A stretch of DNA of 64,000 nt from Notospermus geniculatus. Taxonomy: Eukaryota > Nemertea > Pilidiophora > Heteronemertea > Lineidae. The DNA lies in the NCBI GenBank assembly GCA_002633025.1, contig NMRB01000038.1:377177-441176 (forward strand), in the 5' to 3' direction. Shown here one piece after another: positions 43,786-54,899 of this stretch. Made by a program: the position numbers and the translations under genes. The notes under the pieces were generated by a model that saw nothing but the letters and a program-made list of their open reading frames with translations, was not told the origin of the DNA and made no database searches. Each line of letters starts with the position of its first letter. The stretch's first letter is position 1.

Positions 43786-44717
43786 GGAAGACTTTGGGTG
43801 TTAGTTACAGAAGCAAATCAATTAGGATACCCCGGCCGCCAAGACTCATGCGCGAACGAGCGTTATGCTGCATCAAAGACATGTTCCTTGTTGTGTCGCA
43901 CAGTTCATTCCGAACCTGGGTGACCGGTTTAAAACCGGTAATTAAAGGGAATAAGATCTTTCTCAAACCTAAAAAGTTGTTCGTTCTTCGAGAGCAAATA
44001 AGTGGGCCTAGCGTAAGCGGTGACTACATTATAACGAATGTAAAAAAAAGTCAGCGGAATAGGCCATGGATTGTCTTTGATATAAACGGAAAAGTGGTCG
44101 CTACTATTTTTCTTTCTGATATTCGTCTGAGAAAGCGTCGGCACCAAAGAATAGTTCTTGGTAGTAACAGAACTATTCCGAGTAAAGCGATCGCGATATT
44201 GTTATCCGATGGCCATTTTAAAGATGCCATGTTGTACGTATGCGATATCGTGAACGACAACCACCAAGGCAGATATGTATTGGTGAACGCAACTCTTCTG
44301 GCAGTTTCAAAAAGGGCAAATTTTGTGTTGCTAAGGGGTGGTTTCGTTATTCTTCCGTCGTATGCAAAACGGACACCTGGTTCGGTTTTTACTGAAGAGT
44401 CCAGGTACATGGTCAAATTTCCTTTTCTTGTTGGGGCCGAATTGAGAAGTCTGTTGATCCAGATCGACGTCTTCAGTGTATGGGACCAGTCTGTGTATTT
44501 ATTCATGATTAAGATATTAGGTCGTGGGAGAGGGTCCCTCGTAAGGATACCCTCATGTGAACCACTCGCAAACCAGGTGTACATTTCAGAACACATATGC
44601 AAAATTTACTACATATATTTCAGTTTGGCGGCTGATGCGTACGGTGGGATGGTTGCGGTTGCAGTGAGGAGGGGGGCCCCAGTGAAATACTACACGTTCC
44701 TTTTAGACATCACCTAA
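43786..44717 (+). CDS. Propeller-like family gene A, terminal coding exon
   Basis: A frame of about 310 residues that begins at a good acceptor (CATTTACACTTTAG, AG at 43784-43785; open frame from 43716) and stops with TAA at 44715-44717. It is rich in beta-strand-like alternation and has repeated blade-like motifs: 'KDMFLVVSHS', 'VFDINGKVVATIFL' and 'SLAADAYGGMVAVAV' near the C-terminus. The same three positions are filled by 'TGVFIVIYHS', 'VYGLDGSVKANVKI' and 'SLAYDEYGNLLLV' in gene B, so the two are tandem paralogues. Propeller folding is inferred from the 'D..G.v.a' strand-turn pattern. I recognise no named family. Upstream exons are missing or lie near 42170. Confidence 0.65.
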
Positions 44718-44738
44718 ATATTCTAGCGCTTGTTTCCA

Positions 44739-44890
44739 AGGAGCTGCCGTGGTCCAGTGGCTTGGCCTAGTGGTCATGAGATTCCAGGTTCAAATCCCAC
44801 TGTCGGCGTGAGACTCTTGCAATGTATCTTTGCCGACCATGCCTCACTCCACCCAGATGTATAAATGGGTACCGCTCAGAGTTATCAGGG
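44739..44890 (+). mobile_element. tRNA-derived SINE between genes A and B
   Basis: Head GTGGTCCAGTGGCTTGGCC (A-box region) and GGTTCAAATCCCACT (B-box), then GGCGTGAGACTCTTGCAA and the widely conserved SINE body word CCACCCAGATGTATAAATGG. It belongs to the same family as the fragment in gene C. It lies only about 45 bp upstream of gene B's open frame. Confidence 0.85.
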
Positions 44891-44935
44891 TTGATCTGAG
44901 TTCTACTGAAAGGTTTTAGGATATACCTGAGTTAA

Positions 44936-45913
44936 AGTGTAAAACTTGATGACGTCTCTACTGCTATTGATATCAGTAGCTGTCAGATACTGCATGTTGC
45001 TTATGTTGGATTTTATGCAGGCCATAATGATAAAGAAAACGCTTATAAATTCCAAGACTACGTCAGTGCTCCAGTTTCGTACCATGACTTGTCCGTCTGC
45101 TGCTCCCGGACCGGCGTATTCATTGTCATCTACCACAGTTTAAAGGAGACAAAGATCCGAAAAATTTCACCTTCATCGTTTGACGGTAAGGTTATGAAAT
45201 ATACAAAGTCTGATCTGATGACACTAAACAGGAGGGTGGAAAGTGGCGAAATGTTCGACCATGACTTGGTAATAACATTTCAACGGGAGGCTAAAGTTTA
45301 CGGGTTGGATGGTTCAGTTAAGGCCAACGTTAAAATTTACGGGAAAAAAATTCTGAGGTTAAAACACGTAATTATGTGGGAGACTGAGACATTGGTATTA
45401 CTGATCCCACCAAAAACATCGGGGAGTAGAAAATGTATTTACCGAGGCCAGGTGTCGAAAACCGGTTCTCTAATTCGTATTAATCTAACCAAGCGGTTTT
45501 GGTGTGTCCGAAAAACTCGTATTGGTGGCGTTGTCAGATTTCAAAATAGCATTCTATGCTGGCGAAAGGATCTTCGGTTTGTTCATGTCTATGTTAGATG
45601 TTCTCGCAGGTATAGATATTGCCGTTCGAACATTTGGGGCAACATTATCGACCAAATTTACGTCCGATCCAAAATGACAGTTGGTACAGGAGATGAACTT
45701 TTCCTAACAGCTACTATCAGAGGGGTAGGTGTGAACATTGTTGCTGTAGAAATGTGCGGTCCTTTGCCATATATGGAGTATAAACGGAAACTGGTGTATC
45801 CTATTCCACACAGAGATTCCTCCTTAGCTTATGATGAGTATGGGAACCTCCTTCTGGTTGACCACAGGGACCTGACCATCAGCATTTATAGAATGACGTC
45901 TTTCCGGCCCTAG
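44936..45913 (+). CDS. Propeller-like family gene B, terminal coding exon
   Basis: The frame is open from 44936 (stop TAA at 44933-44935) to TAG at 45911-45913, about 325 residues. The first ATG in frame comes well inside, and coding sense ('STAIDISSCQILHVAYVGFY') runs to the 5' edge, so an upstream exon is expected. The acceptor here is weak and a SINE lies immediately upstream. Blade-like motifs: 'TGVFIVIYHS', 'VYGLDGSVKANVKI', 'SLAYDEYGNLLLV'. An AATAAA signal follows at 45966-45971, 53 bases after the stop. Gene A is about 220 bases upstream on the same strand, consistent with tandem duplication. Function is unknown. Confidence 0.65.
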   Translation, partial: SVKLDDVSTAIDISSCQILHVAYVGFYAGHNDKENAYKFQDYVSAPVSYHDLSVCCSRTGVFIVIYHSLKETKIRKISPSSFDGKVMKYTKSDLMTLNRRVESGEMFDHDLVITFQREAKVYGLDGSVKANVKIYGKKILRLKHVIMWETETLVLLIPPKTSGSRKCIYRGQVSKTGSLIRINLTKRFWCVRKTRIGGVVRFQNSILCWRKDLRFVHVYVRCSRRYRYCRSNIWGNIIDQIYVRSKMTVGTGDELFLTATIRGVGVNIVAVEMCGPLPYMEYKRKLVYPIPHRDSSLAYDEYGNLLLVDHRDLTISIYRMTSFRP

Positions 45914-45965
45914 TATAGAGCTTGTGGCTCATTGTGACGTAATTATGACCGGGGGGGGGCGTTGA

Positions 45966-45971
45966 CAATAA
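45966..45971 (+). terminator. Polyadenylation signal of gene B
   Basis: AATAAA followed by GTGTGTCG (GT-rich) downstream of the stop codon. Confidence 0.5.
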
Positions 45972-46299
45972 AGTGTGTCGATCATGACGTGTGACAGGTG
46001 AACGCACAGACACTGGAGAGGTTGTACAGCGGCCCGACTCCGACTTCAACTACGAGAATGAATTGTGGTTCGCTATGGACATCCTTGATAAAAACGATCT
46101 GATAGAATTTTCAATTCGTCAAACACCATAAATTGAAGGCACAAAGTTTGGCCTCATAAATCGGAAGTGCGGATAAATAATGAATATTGAAGTCGTAGTC
46201 CTAATCAATAGTAAAGAGCTTCTGCAAGCGCCCGGTTAGGCCATACGACTACGTTTATCTATATGTTTGGGTGCACTCACACAATAGATAATTCTTCCC

Positions 46300-46342
46300 T
46301 AGGTAATAAATCATTACTACCATGGTAATATTTAATTCTTAC
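46300..46342 (+). repeat. Direct repeat flanking the long inverted repeat, copy 1
   Basis: CTAGGTAATAAATCATTACT then ACCATGGTAATATTTAATTC. A diverged copy lies at 48207-48258 (CTGGGTAATAATGATT, ACCATGGTAGTATTTAATTC). Each copy is roughly palindromic around CCATGG. Confidence 0.6.
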
Positions 46343-47627
46343 CCAGAGTAGACGGAACCAGAATTCGAGAATTTGGCGTTGGCAATGTTATGCCTTTATT
46401 GGTGAAGATATAGCCTAAATCAATTTGGCCTAGCCTAATGTTTGGAGGACGTGAGAATATTAAAGTCAGAAACAATGATGTGTAACAACTATTTGCATCG
46501 GGTTTTTCAACGGCGATGATGAAAAACCCGATGCAAACCAACCGACGCGTTGAAGTTTTGACGAACGTCAGGCGTAGTTGACGTCACCATGGTCACTGGG
46601 CTTGGTGACGCCGCCCTGCCTTGATGACGCCACGCAGGAGAACTGCACTGGAGCACGACGGGAGGAAGCCTGATTATGACGTCATAATCATGCACAACGT
46701 TACTATGGTAGTGCTTGGCGACATCAGGGCGAATACATCTACTTGACGACTGCGGTCAATTATGACGCCATCACCTCAGGTTTAATTTCATAAAATCCTC
46801 CTTAATTAATTACCTTTAAGTTCATTTTCCAAAAATTTCTAATTGTGGGCCATTAATTCAACCATATATTCATTCCACCAGTTGAAAGTGCTAAAAATTA
46901 CACCGTATGTGAGATATTGTACACTGAAGTTAGACACGGCAGCCAGAACTATATAACGAAACGATGACGGTGTTCCACATCTGCTGTCTGCGTGCTGCGC
47001 ATTGGCGCCGCTACGCGGCGTTCCGGGAACGTTGCGTCTAGACGCGTGTCTAACTTCAGTGTACAATATCTCACATACGGTGTAATTTTTCGCACTTTCA
47101 ACTGGTGGAATGAATATATGGTTGAATTAATGGCCCACAATTAGAAATTTTTGGAAAATGAACTTAAAGGTAATTAATTAAGGCGGATTTTGTGAAATTA
47201 AACCTGAGGTGATGGCGTCATAATTGACCGCAGTCGTCAAGTAGATGTTTTCGCCCTGATGTCGCCAAGCACACCATAGTGACGTTGTGCATGATTATGA
47301 CGTCATAATTAGGCTTCCTCCCGTCGTGCTCCAGTGCAGTTCTCCTGCGTGGCGTCATCAAGGCAGGGCGGCGTCACCAAGCCCAGTGACGTCAGCTATA
47401 GGCCTGACGTTCGTCAAAACTTCGTCGCGTCGGTTGGTTTGCATCGGGTTTTTCATCATCGCCGTTGAAAAACCCGATGCAGATAGTTGTTACACATCAT
47501 TGTTTCTGACTTTAATATTCTCACGTCCTCCAAACATTAGGCCAAATTGATTTAGGCTATATCTTCACCAATAAAGGCATAACATTGCCAACGCCAAATT
47601 CTCGAATTCTGGTTCCGTTTACTCTGG
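46343..47627. repeat. Long inverted repeat, ~590-bp arms, with nested hairpins
   Basis: Arms 46343-46937 and 47046-47627 are reverse complements at roughly 95% or better by eye. The spacer (46938-47045) is about 108 bp. Each arm contains a near-perfect hairpin, TGCATCGGGTTTTTCA with TGAAAAACCCGATGCA (46495-46537 and 47441-47482). TGACGTCA-like words are frequent. The spacer word GGCGTTCCGGGAACG recurs inverted just outside the right arm (47636-47660). No coding sense, so it is a fold-back element or an inverted duplication. Confidence 0.85.
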
Positions 47628-48032
47628 ACGCCATGTTCCCGGAACGCCGCGACGCGGCCAATCTGCGAAGCAATCTGACGTCAAAAGCGGAACGCTGCTG
47701 TGATATGGTTATGTACATTTAAATAACTTTTCGAGAATGACTAAAAATGGGCTGTGCTTCACGACAAAGGCGCGTTTGAGGCTGGAACGCATATGGAACG
47801 ATGGAGACCATAAAGACTGAAGTATGAGACGTGGAATTGAGTGAGGAGAGCGTGCAATTATTATTTTAGGGCCTAATTTAGGTTTGGTGGGTACGTCACA
47901 CAACGCCGCCGCCTGGTTGCCCAGGTGCTGTCGCGACGTCGTTCCAGTTGCGCTTTCTGCACATGCGTTATCTTCCCGAATGCGAACTCGGGCAGGCTCG
48001 AACGAACCGTGACTCGGAGCGTAGGCCTGTAT

Positions 48033-48080
48033 AACACCCGAACCATGGAGAGGGGGCACACCCCTCCATGGTTCGGGTGT
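48033..48080. repeat. Strong hairpin
   Basis: ACACCCGAACCATGGAG and its exact reverse complement are separated by about 12 bases. Confidence 0.75.
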
Positions 48081-48264
48081 CCATCATTCATGTCATTCAA
48101 TGCAAAGCCACTGTTGTCGACATTACAAAAAATTAATCCGCAGATATTGGCCTAGTCATTTAAGCCGCCCAGAGGCCTGAACCAACAATGACTGGTTCCG
48201 ATTCCTCTGGGTAATAATGATTGACAACCATGGTAGTATTTAATTCTTACCTAGTGGTCATGTG

Positions 48265-50200
48265 TCATGAACTGGTCACACTGATAAGGTGGAGTCGTTG
48301 CAGGTGTAGCAACATTTTCAGATTCAAACATTCATAGAATCACTAAAACACCCTCTACACGATTGATTTTGGTGTCATTTTGAAGATAAATTAGTCTAGT
48401 TTAATGTCCAAGAAATAAAAATCAAAAATATTTAGAGGTTTTTTAATAATAATTAAACATATGGAAAAGGTCAGAGGTGGAGGAACCTGGCGGAGCTAGT
48501 GGCAGTGGCGGAGCAAGTGGCAGTACAGGTGGAGTTCCTAGATTTTTGTTGTTTTCGAGCAATTTTGAGTATCAATTCGAGTTTTATCAGCAGATATCCT
48601 CAATTGAACTTGCTACAGAGCATGTAGACTGCAGTAGAAAGTGCTGGCCATGCCATATACCATGATATGAAACTGAATCGCGACGGCACCATTTTTGACG
48701 AACAGGACAGTGTTGTGGATTGAACATCACCTTTCTCTTGGTATGGGTGTTGTGTGAAGGATGATATAGCAATACGCTATTAAGAAACCAGCTCCCTTTC
48801 AGTGTTATTTATTCTTTTCGTGGAATTTAACCCTTTCTTATGCAACAGTGGATGAATGATTCTTTCGTCCCAACAGTGACAGTGATGACCGTTGATTATG
48901 TGCATGTAGGTCTACATAAATGTACTGAGGACCAAGCACACTGCCCCTGGTCTTCCAACAACATGTATTTATCTTCCTATTTTCCTCTTCGAGTGATTTT
49001 GACAATGACATAATTCCGGCATTTTTTTTCTGGGATTTGAATTCTTTGTATGCAGTCACTGAAAATGTGTCAGCACCCAGATGATGAGTGATGTACCAGT
49101 ATTCACTTTTACAGTTGTCAACTTCAGGTTTTAATTAGCGTCCTCGAGATGAACTGTGCCATCTTTAATAACTTTAACTGGAAAGGGTTAACATTATCTA
49201 TTCTATACCTCAACTGCCTGCGTCCAGTAGGCCTATGTCTGGGCACAATCCCATGGGGAATAAATTGAAATAAGCACCACAGAGCCAACTACTAACTGTT
49301 GATGGCCATTTAACCGACAAGTAATTTTGGGGCACCCTGTACAACCAAAGTTTATTGATCATGTCATAAAAATATGCTATACACATTTGCTTGAGTAGCT
49401 GAAGCAATTCCATGAGAAAAATGGTTCGATTAAGAAGTGGAATGTTCACTGCTATTACAAATTATCATTATCTTACATTTCACATATGAGATGATTAGGT
49501 AAGAAATATAAGCAAGGAAAAGTTTCTGTCGAAATTCCAACTGGCGAAATATGTGCTGTGATTCCTCCTGAACATTTTAAAACAGATACTGCTCATTTTT
49601 GGTGGAAAATGTCGTTTTAATTTAGTTTTATGTTGACCAATATACGTTTTGAGAAAACGTGTAAAATGTGTGTGGTCCGTAATGGCTTTTCCATTACATT
49701 TGTTAGTTATAAATCATGATAGCTCTCTTATTTCTCAATATTTTAGACTGATTCCTTCACTAACATCAGCAGGGTGGCACCAGGTCTCCATGCTGTGAAA
49801 ATCGAAAAATCTGTCATTTTGACCATGCAACGAAAATATTGACCAGTTCATGACTCCTGACCAGGTGAGCAAAGCGCATGGTTAATTGATCTGGAAATTC
49901 CTGTAATATACCATATACATGTAGTAGTTGTTTACCGAATGGAACGTGTAATTGTTGACACTCAGTCTCTGACAATATTCATCATCAACTTCCTTGAGGA
50001 AGGATAAGCCACGGCCGGGACAGAATTGGTGTGGTCGGTTTACCATGAATCTGTGTAGTGAGACTAGACTAGTTCCTTGTCGTTCCGCTACGTGGCGCTA
50101 CGCTCTAATGCACTATAACGACAAGCACGGACCACCATCTTTTGTTCAATTGGACGGAATTCCGTCCAGTTCGTTTTTCCACATCTGCGCATATTTCTGC
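48265..50200. other. No gene seen
   Basis: Short ORFs without motifs. 49320-49345 (GGGGCACCCTGTA) resembles a mariner-type terminus and 42450 (TACAGGGTGTCCAGAAAA) resembles the opposite end, but no paired element was found. Palindrome TGGACGGAATTCCGTCCA at 50150-50168. Confidence 0.4.
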
Positions 50201-50204
50201 GCAG

Positions 50205-50915
50205 GGGGGTTATTCACTAAGCCCACGCTAATTTTTGCGTTCCGTGGAATTAGCGTAGCGTTTGCGTAGACTTAGCGGGATCGCTAACTTGGCGTAGCGT
50301 GTTATTCACAAAACCCCCCGCAAACTCCACGCTTACACAATGCTACTAGCGGACACGCAAACTGACATAATTGACTATTAACTGATTACGGCCTTCTCCG
50401 GATCTTAGTCATTTGAACACGTTGCTATTATAGTTGGCCCACAGTAGTACCAGCAGGTATAGCAGCATCATGAAGGCCCCAGTCGCGGTCATATCAAAAA
50501 GGAAGGCGCGTTTTACGGAACTAGAGGTCTCCGTACCCGTTGATAACGTTGAAAAACATTACTATATATTAAGCTCTAAATTCACTGACACTGTAAGCAG
50601 TGGAAAGATTTCGGCATGGTAGCCTATATATTATGTCTAGGGGGTTTATTCTATCTCGAAATATCCTATTTCGACAAATTTGTCGGCGAGCATCTTCCTC
50701 TGCAGCGAGTAACAAAGCCATTTTTATACAGCGACAGGCTTGCGTGGCGTTTGCGGGACCTTTTTCGGAGACGCTAAATATTCGCATTAGCGTGCTGAAT
50801 TGCGCACTCTTGCTAACTAGCGTGGCCTTTGTGAAACAAGCAGAATAGCGTGCGTTTGGTTTGCGTGCGCTTAGCGGGTGCGCAAACGTTTGCGTGGCTT
50901 TAGTGAATAACCCCC
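50205..50915. mobile_element. Harbinger-derived element with CAG duplication and a Myb/SANT-like exon
   Basis: Ends GGGGGTTATTCACTAAGCC and the reverse complement, flanked by CAG at 50202-50204 and 50916-50918, the CWG target type of PIF/Harbinger elements. Sub-terminal GCGTTTGCGT/TTAGCG words recur on both sides. The interior keeps the first exon of a Myb/SANT-like protein and no transposase. Confidence 0.78.
50470..50622 (+). pseudogene. Myb/SANT-like DNA-binding exon of the Harbinger derivative
   Basis: From ATG 50470: 'KRKARFTELEVSVPVDNVEK' followed by 'YYILSSKFTDTVSSGKISAW'. This fits the start of a Myb/SANT-like domain (basic lead, 'F...E...lv..v' helix, 'f.. .. W' end). It stops with TAG directly after 'SAW', about half a domain, so the protein is truncated by deletion. 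It is the accessory-gene type found beside Harbinger transposases, but of a different family from 25314. Confidence 0.55.
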
Positions 50916-50918
50916 CAG

Positions 50919-52220
50919 GTTCTTAAGCGTGGAGACGCGGTTTATGCGTGGAGAGTGGAAATGTGATGAATATGTTATGGATATTCTAAATATAGCCTGG
51001 ACGGTTGAACTCATGAACTGCATGAACTGACCGCTGACGTGACAGCAGCCGGATTAATCGTGTTCTCGTGTCACTTGGGGTTGGAAACTGGTATGTTTTA
51101 CGAGGGAGGAGACGTGACTTTGTGAGTTGTGAGAACTTTGTTTTTTTGTCTCGTTTTTGTGAGGGCAGATAGACTCTGCACTGTGCAGTGCAGCATGAGC
51201 ATTGCACAAGTCGTGCCGCCGCGGTAGGCATGGATGGTAGGCCTTGCTTGCATCCGTCACATGCCTCCCCGCCACTCTAGCGGGTAGTCCTACTGCTTGA
51301 GTGCGAGTAGACCATGAGATAAACTCCCAGAAAACTTCTGCGGAACAAAGCAGGGCGCAGGGTTTATTTGAACGCTGGGAAATACCCCGATGTGTGCTAA
51401 AAATAGAAGTGTACTACGTCATCAATATGGTGTAAAATGGCGCCCCGTTCCTGTCTTTATATTTTCAGCCACCTATAAAGACAGGGTACCAGTCTATAGT
51501 GAGACCAGCAAACATTCAGCCTGCTTTGGTTTCGTCAGCTGGTGGAATGGTGAGTCGGCTAGTCGTGCTTAGATAAAATTTACACAGCTCGCTTTGAACT
51601 TCAGGGGAATAATGTTTACTTAATAGGAAACACATTTTTGTCCCTGGGTAGTGGGTAGGCCCAGATTAACATTGAGTGGCATTTTCTTGCGAGATGAAAA
51701 CTTTTTTGCGCATCGGTGAAATGGCGTGCCGTACAGTAACCTCGACGCAAATGTTTCACTCGCAGTACCGCCTTTTGAACAAAAGTTTTCCCTGATCGTC
51801 GAACAATAGCAGCCAGTGAAATACCTGTATCGAATGGCCATTAAGTTATCTGGATAACGAATAGGCCCCTACACTTTCATCACATGGCACTTTGCAGGTC
51901 ACAGTAAATCACGCATTTATTCCTGCAATCGCTGGCCTATTCCCTAGGTCATGGATGTATTCCATTACATGGCGCAATTCTACGTGGGCTTTGCCTGGGG
52001 CGAGAGTGCGTCCATCAGTTGATAGCAGCAAGGTAATACAATAGATTCGTCTCCACAACTGCTGTAAGGTAGCGCTGGGAGACGAATCTAAAAAGTGCTC
52101 CTCATGGATTTGACGGCCATGAAACTACCCCTCGCCAAATACATTCATCAATAAAGCAACAAATCCTCTACCACAGGTTATTCAAGGACACTCCCTCAAG
52201 ATGTACCCGCCATGGGCCAA
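50919..52220. other. No gene seen
   Basis: A short hairpin (TAGATTCGTCTCC and GGAGACGAATCTA, 52043-52092) is the only structure noted. A minus-strand AATAAA at 51917-51922 may serve gene C. Confidence 0.4.
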
Positions 52221-52224
52221 TACG

Positions 52225-53591
52225 CTAGTATATTAATAACCGCTTGTACATCTTCACGGACCTGATACAACCGGTCGCCTTCAGTCGCTTGCAGCGCTCA
52301 ATATACAAGAAAGACCCATCAGTTGGGTGTATTGCATAATTTTTTATATCCAAATCGAAGCTAAATGCAGGAAATATAACGTTGATTTCCTTGAGAAATG
52401 TTATCCCGTATCCCTCCGAAATCAAACCGTGTTTTGGACTATAAAACTCCTTCATTCCAACTCCTCTTGCTCCAGGAATACCGAATAGGAAGACATATTC
52501 TATGGATGCATCGTACATAAGATTCGCTGTACGTGTACCCCTCAGTTTGCCTACTTCATTAGCGAGGTAAGGAATTCTAACAAACTGCTTCGTAGCTTCG
52601 TTTGAATTCTTCTTCCTTACTAAAAAAATATAAAATTTTCCACCCAAAATCCCGAAAATGTAAATATCTTTGAATGGATAAAATGTATACGTGCTGGGTG
52701 GGAATTTATTCTCCTTCGTGAGCATAAGTTGAATTCTCCCTGTCTTGTTAACCGCTACAACTTCGTAGTGACTCACGAAGTGCTGGCCGCGAAATTTACA
52801 CCACGTGATGGCTTCACCCCCACGGAGAAAACCAAAAGTGATGTAATCTAAACATTGCTCTGAGGCCCTAAGGAGAAAGTCCCCTACAATGCATTTTTTT
52901 GTAGTGTCGTACAGGAAACAGGAATGACGCTCCACTTTAAACACGCAAATAATAAGATACTGCTTATAGATATAAAATTCAAAAAGGGCTGCGCCTGAGT
53001 ATTCAGCAGTAAGAAAGAACTTGCCCACGTGGACATTAAGGATTGACATTTGGGTTATTTCATATATAACTATTCCATAATATGGGGACGATACCGGTTG
53101 TTTTAACTGCAATATTTTCCCCGAATATGACAAATACTGCCATACATGATCCTTCTGAATAAATACAGGTGGTTGAAAGTACACTCTTTTATGAAACTTG
53201 TAGATAATGGTCTTCAGCTCCTGTCGAAGTTGGACGAAAAACAGCGGATTAGGTGCAATAGCAAGTCTTATGGGATCTAGGAGCGGCGATGGTCTAGTGG
53301 TTTGGGTCTGGCGGTCATGAGGTCCCTGGTTCGAATCCCACTCGGCGTGATACTCTGGATAAATCTCTTTACCTACATGTGCCTGCATTATTCTAGCCAG
53401 GTGTTAAAAAGTCTACCGGTAGGAAATTTAGTGTTCATTTGGTGTTTTTTGAACCTACGCGGGATTTTAAAGAACTTTTTGAGTTGGGTGTTGAGGAAAA
53501 TGTTGAATCTCACACTGAAACACGTTTTCTCATCAAGTTCGTCTTCCACACTAAACTGCGTACCCATTAAGGGGGGCAGGAGTGGAAACAT
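52225..53591 (-). CDS. Propeller-like family gene C, interrupted by a SINE
   Basis: Minus strand. The N-terminal part reads from ATG 53591 or 53567 ('MGTQFSVEDELDEKTCFSVR') to 'FNTWL'. A SINE (about 53281-53386) then interrupts it, after which coding sense resumes ('DPIRLAIAPNPLFFVQLRQE') and runs to TAG/TAA at 52225, about 350 residues. The short repeat CTAG on each side of the SINE, and the frame matching across it if the SINE is discounted, show that the insertion hit the exon. Family motifs: 'NPLFFVQLRQ', 'VAVNKTGRIQLML', 'IHPTDGSFLYI'. The downstream frame alone could start in SINE antisense, giving a chimeric N-terminus. The allele as read is probably non-functional or rerouted. Confidence 0.62.
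53281..53386 (+). mobile_element. tRNA-derived SINE inserted in gene C
   Basis: GGAGCGGCGATGGTCTAGTG, GGTTCGAATCCCACTCGGCG and GATACTCTGGATAAATCTC match the head of the SINE at 44739. CTAG lies on both sides as a possible target duplication. It is antisense to gene C. Confidence 0.8.
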
Positions 53592-53599
53592 ACAGCGCC

Positions 53600-54340
53600 G
53601 TCAATAGTGCGGCGGTCGAAGATTGAACCGTTTTATTTATGAGTAACCATGTATTGTTAATAAAATTAGGCGTCAAGGACAAGCTGATCATGGTTGGTGG
53701 CCAAAACGTGTAATCGGATGTCCACAATGCGGCCAGCGGTCTCTTCATTTTAATGACAATAAGGAGGTTACTTTAATAGCCCGCGTATTTCGAAAAGTGT
53801 AGGCGTGTTTAGGCCAGAATATGACAATTTTGAGAAGACTTTTCTCGTCCATCAGGCATCGCACTTCAGTGGTTTCTTTTCATTTGGCAGCAGTATATTA
53901 GTGCTCAGGGCGCGACGTTGAGATTTTTCCACTATTCAAGAGGATTCGGGAGATATTAAAAAAGTTCATTTTTGACCAATTTTTGGCACAAATTACATAA
54001 TTATCATTACTAAGAATTAGAATTTGCAAATTAACTCAACGTCGTGCCCTGCACATATGTATTCCCCAACATTTAGTGATAAAATGCCAGGTCCCAGTCG
54101 CCTTGTTGCCAAGAAATCTATGAAGAAAAAGTCAAATGGGGGTCTCATTGTTTGCTTAATTAGCTGATTAATGAAAGATGAAAGCACATCGTTTTCAATT
54201 CAGATGTGTAGAACAAGAGTAGCAGTTTCATAGAAATATATGAAATCGATGCTACCTTTTTGCTTGAAGAAAATATAAATTGTTTTCAGTCGCCATTTGC
54301 AGTGCGCTTCATTATGGCTACCGCCCCCTTAAATTCGTCA
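53600..54340. other. No supported gene
   Basis: A minus-strand frame (53551-53748) could hold an upstream exon of gene C, but nothing confirms it. Confidence 0.35.
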
Positions 54341-54343
54341 AAA

Positions 54344-54545
54344 TGACAAGTCCAGGTTCGTCATTTTGACGAACTCTTGACGAACACAAACAAGGGTTCA
54401 TCAAAATGACGAACGTGGACATGTCGTTTTGACGAACCCTTGTTCATATTCGTCAAAATGACAAACCTGTACTTGTCATATCGACAAATTTAGATACTCA
54501 GTTTGGTGATAATGAAAACGAACGTAAGTTCGTCATTTTGATGAG
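54344..54545. repeat. Cluster of TTCGTCAAAATGACGAA-type palindromes
   Basis: At least seven variants of the palindrome TTCGTCA-WWTT-GACGAA lie within 200 bp, on both orientations (for example 54346, 54357, 54398, 54424, 54459, 54530). Spacing is irregular. It lies about 350 bp 3' of gene D. Confidence 0.7.
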
Positions 54546-54738
54546 GAAAAGTTTTTCACTGCATGATCGTAGGCTGCGCTTTTCTAACGTTTTGCAAGCT
54601 TGATTCTTCTGACCATCGACGATGGCGCTGACTGATATTCACAATGCCATCTGGAGTAGGCCAGTGGAACCAGGCTAACATTCTCTGCCTCAGGTCAGGA
54701 GACAGTCAAGTGTGAAATGTGTTGGTAACGTCGTGTGT

Positions 54739-54744
54739 TTATTT
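54739..54744 (-). terminator. Polyadenylation signal of gene D
   Basis: Minus-strand AATAAA about 155 bases after the gene D stop. Confidence 0.4.
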
Positions 54745-54899
54745 TTCGTACCGATGATTCACGCTTGCATGAGTCGTGATTCTTTGTAAAATTCCCAAAT
54801 GATGTCACTGGCAGAATTCCTCCAAAAATGCCGGCCAGTTACTGGTCCTACCAAACAAGCCACGTCCGACTGCAGCGCGCAGGTTGGTAGCATCAGGTA

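Noticed and set aside
43929-44602. Minus-strand ORFs opposite gene A
   Set aside because: Antisense shadows; family motifs are on the plus strand.
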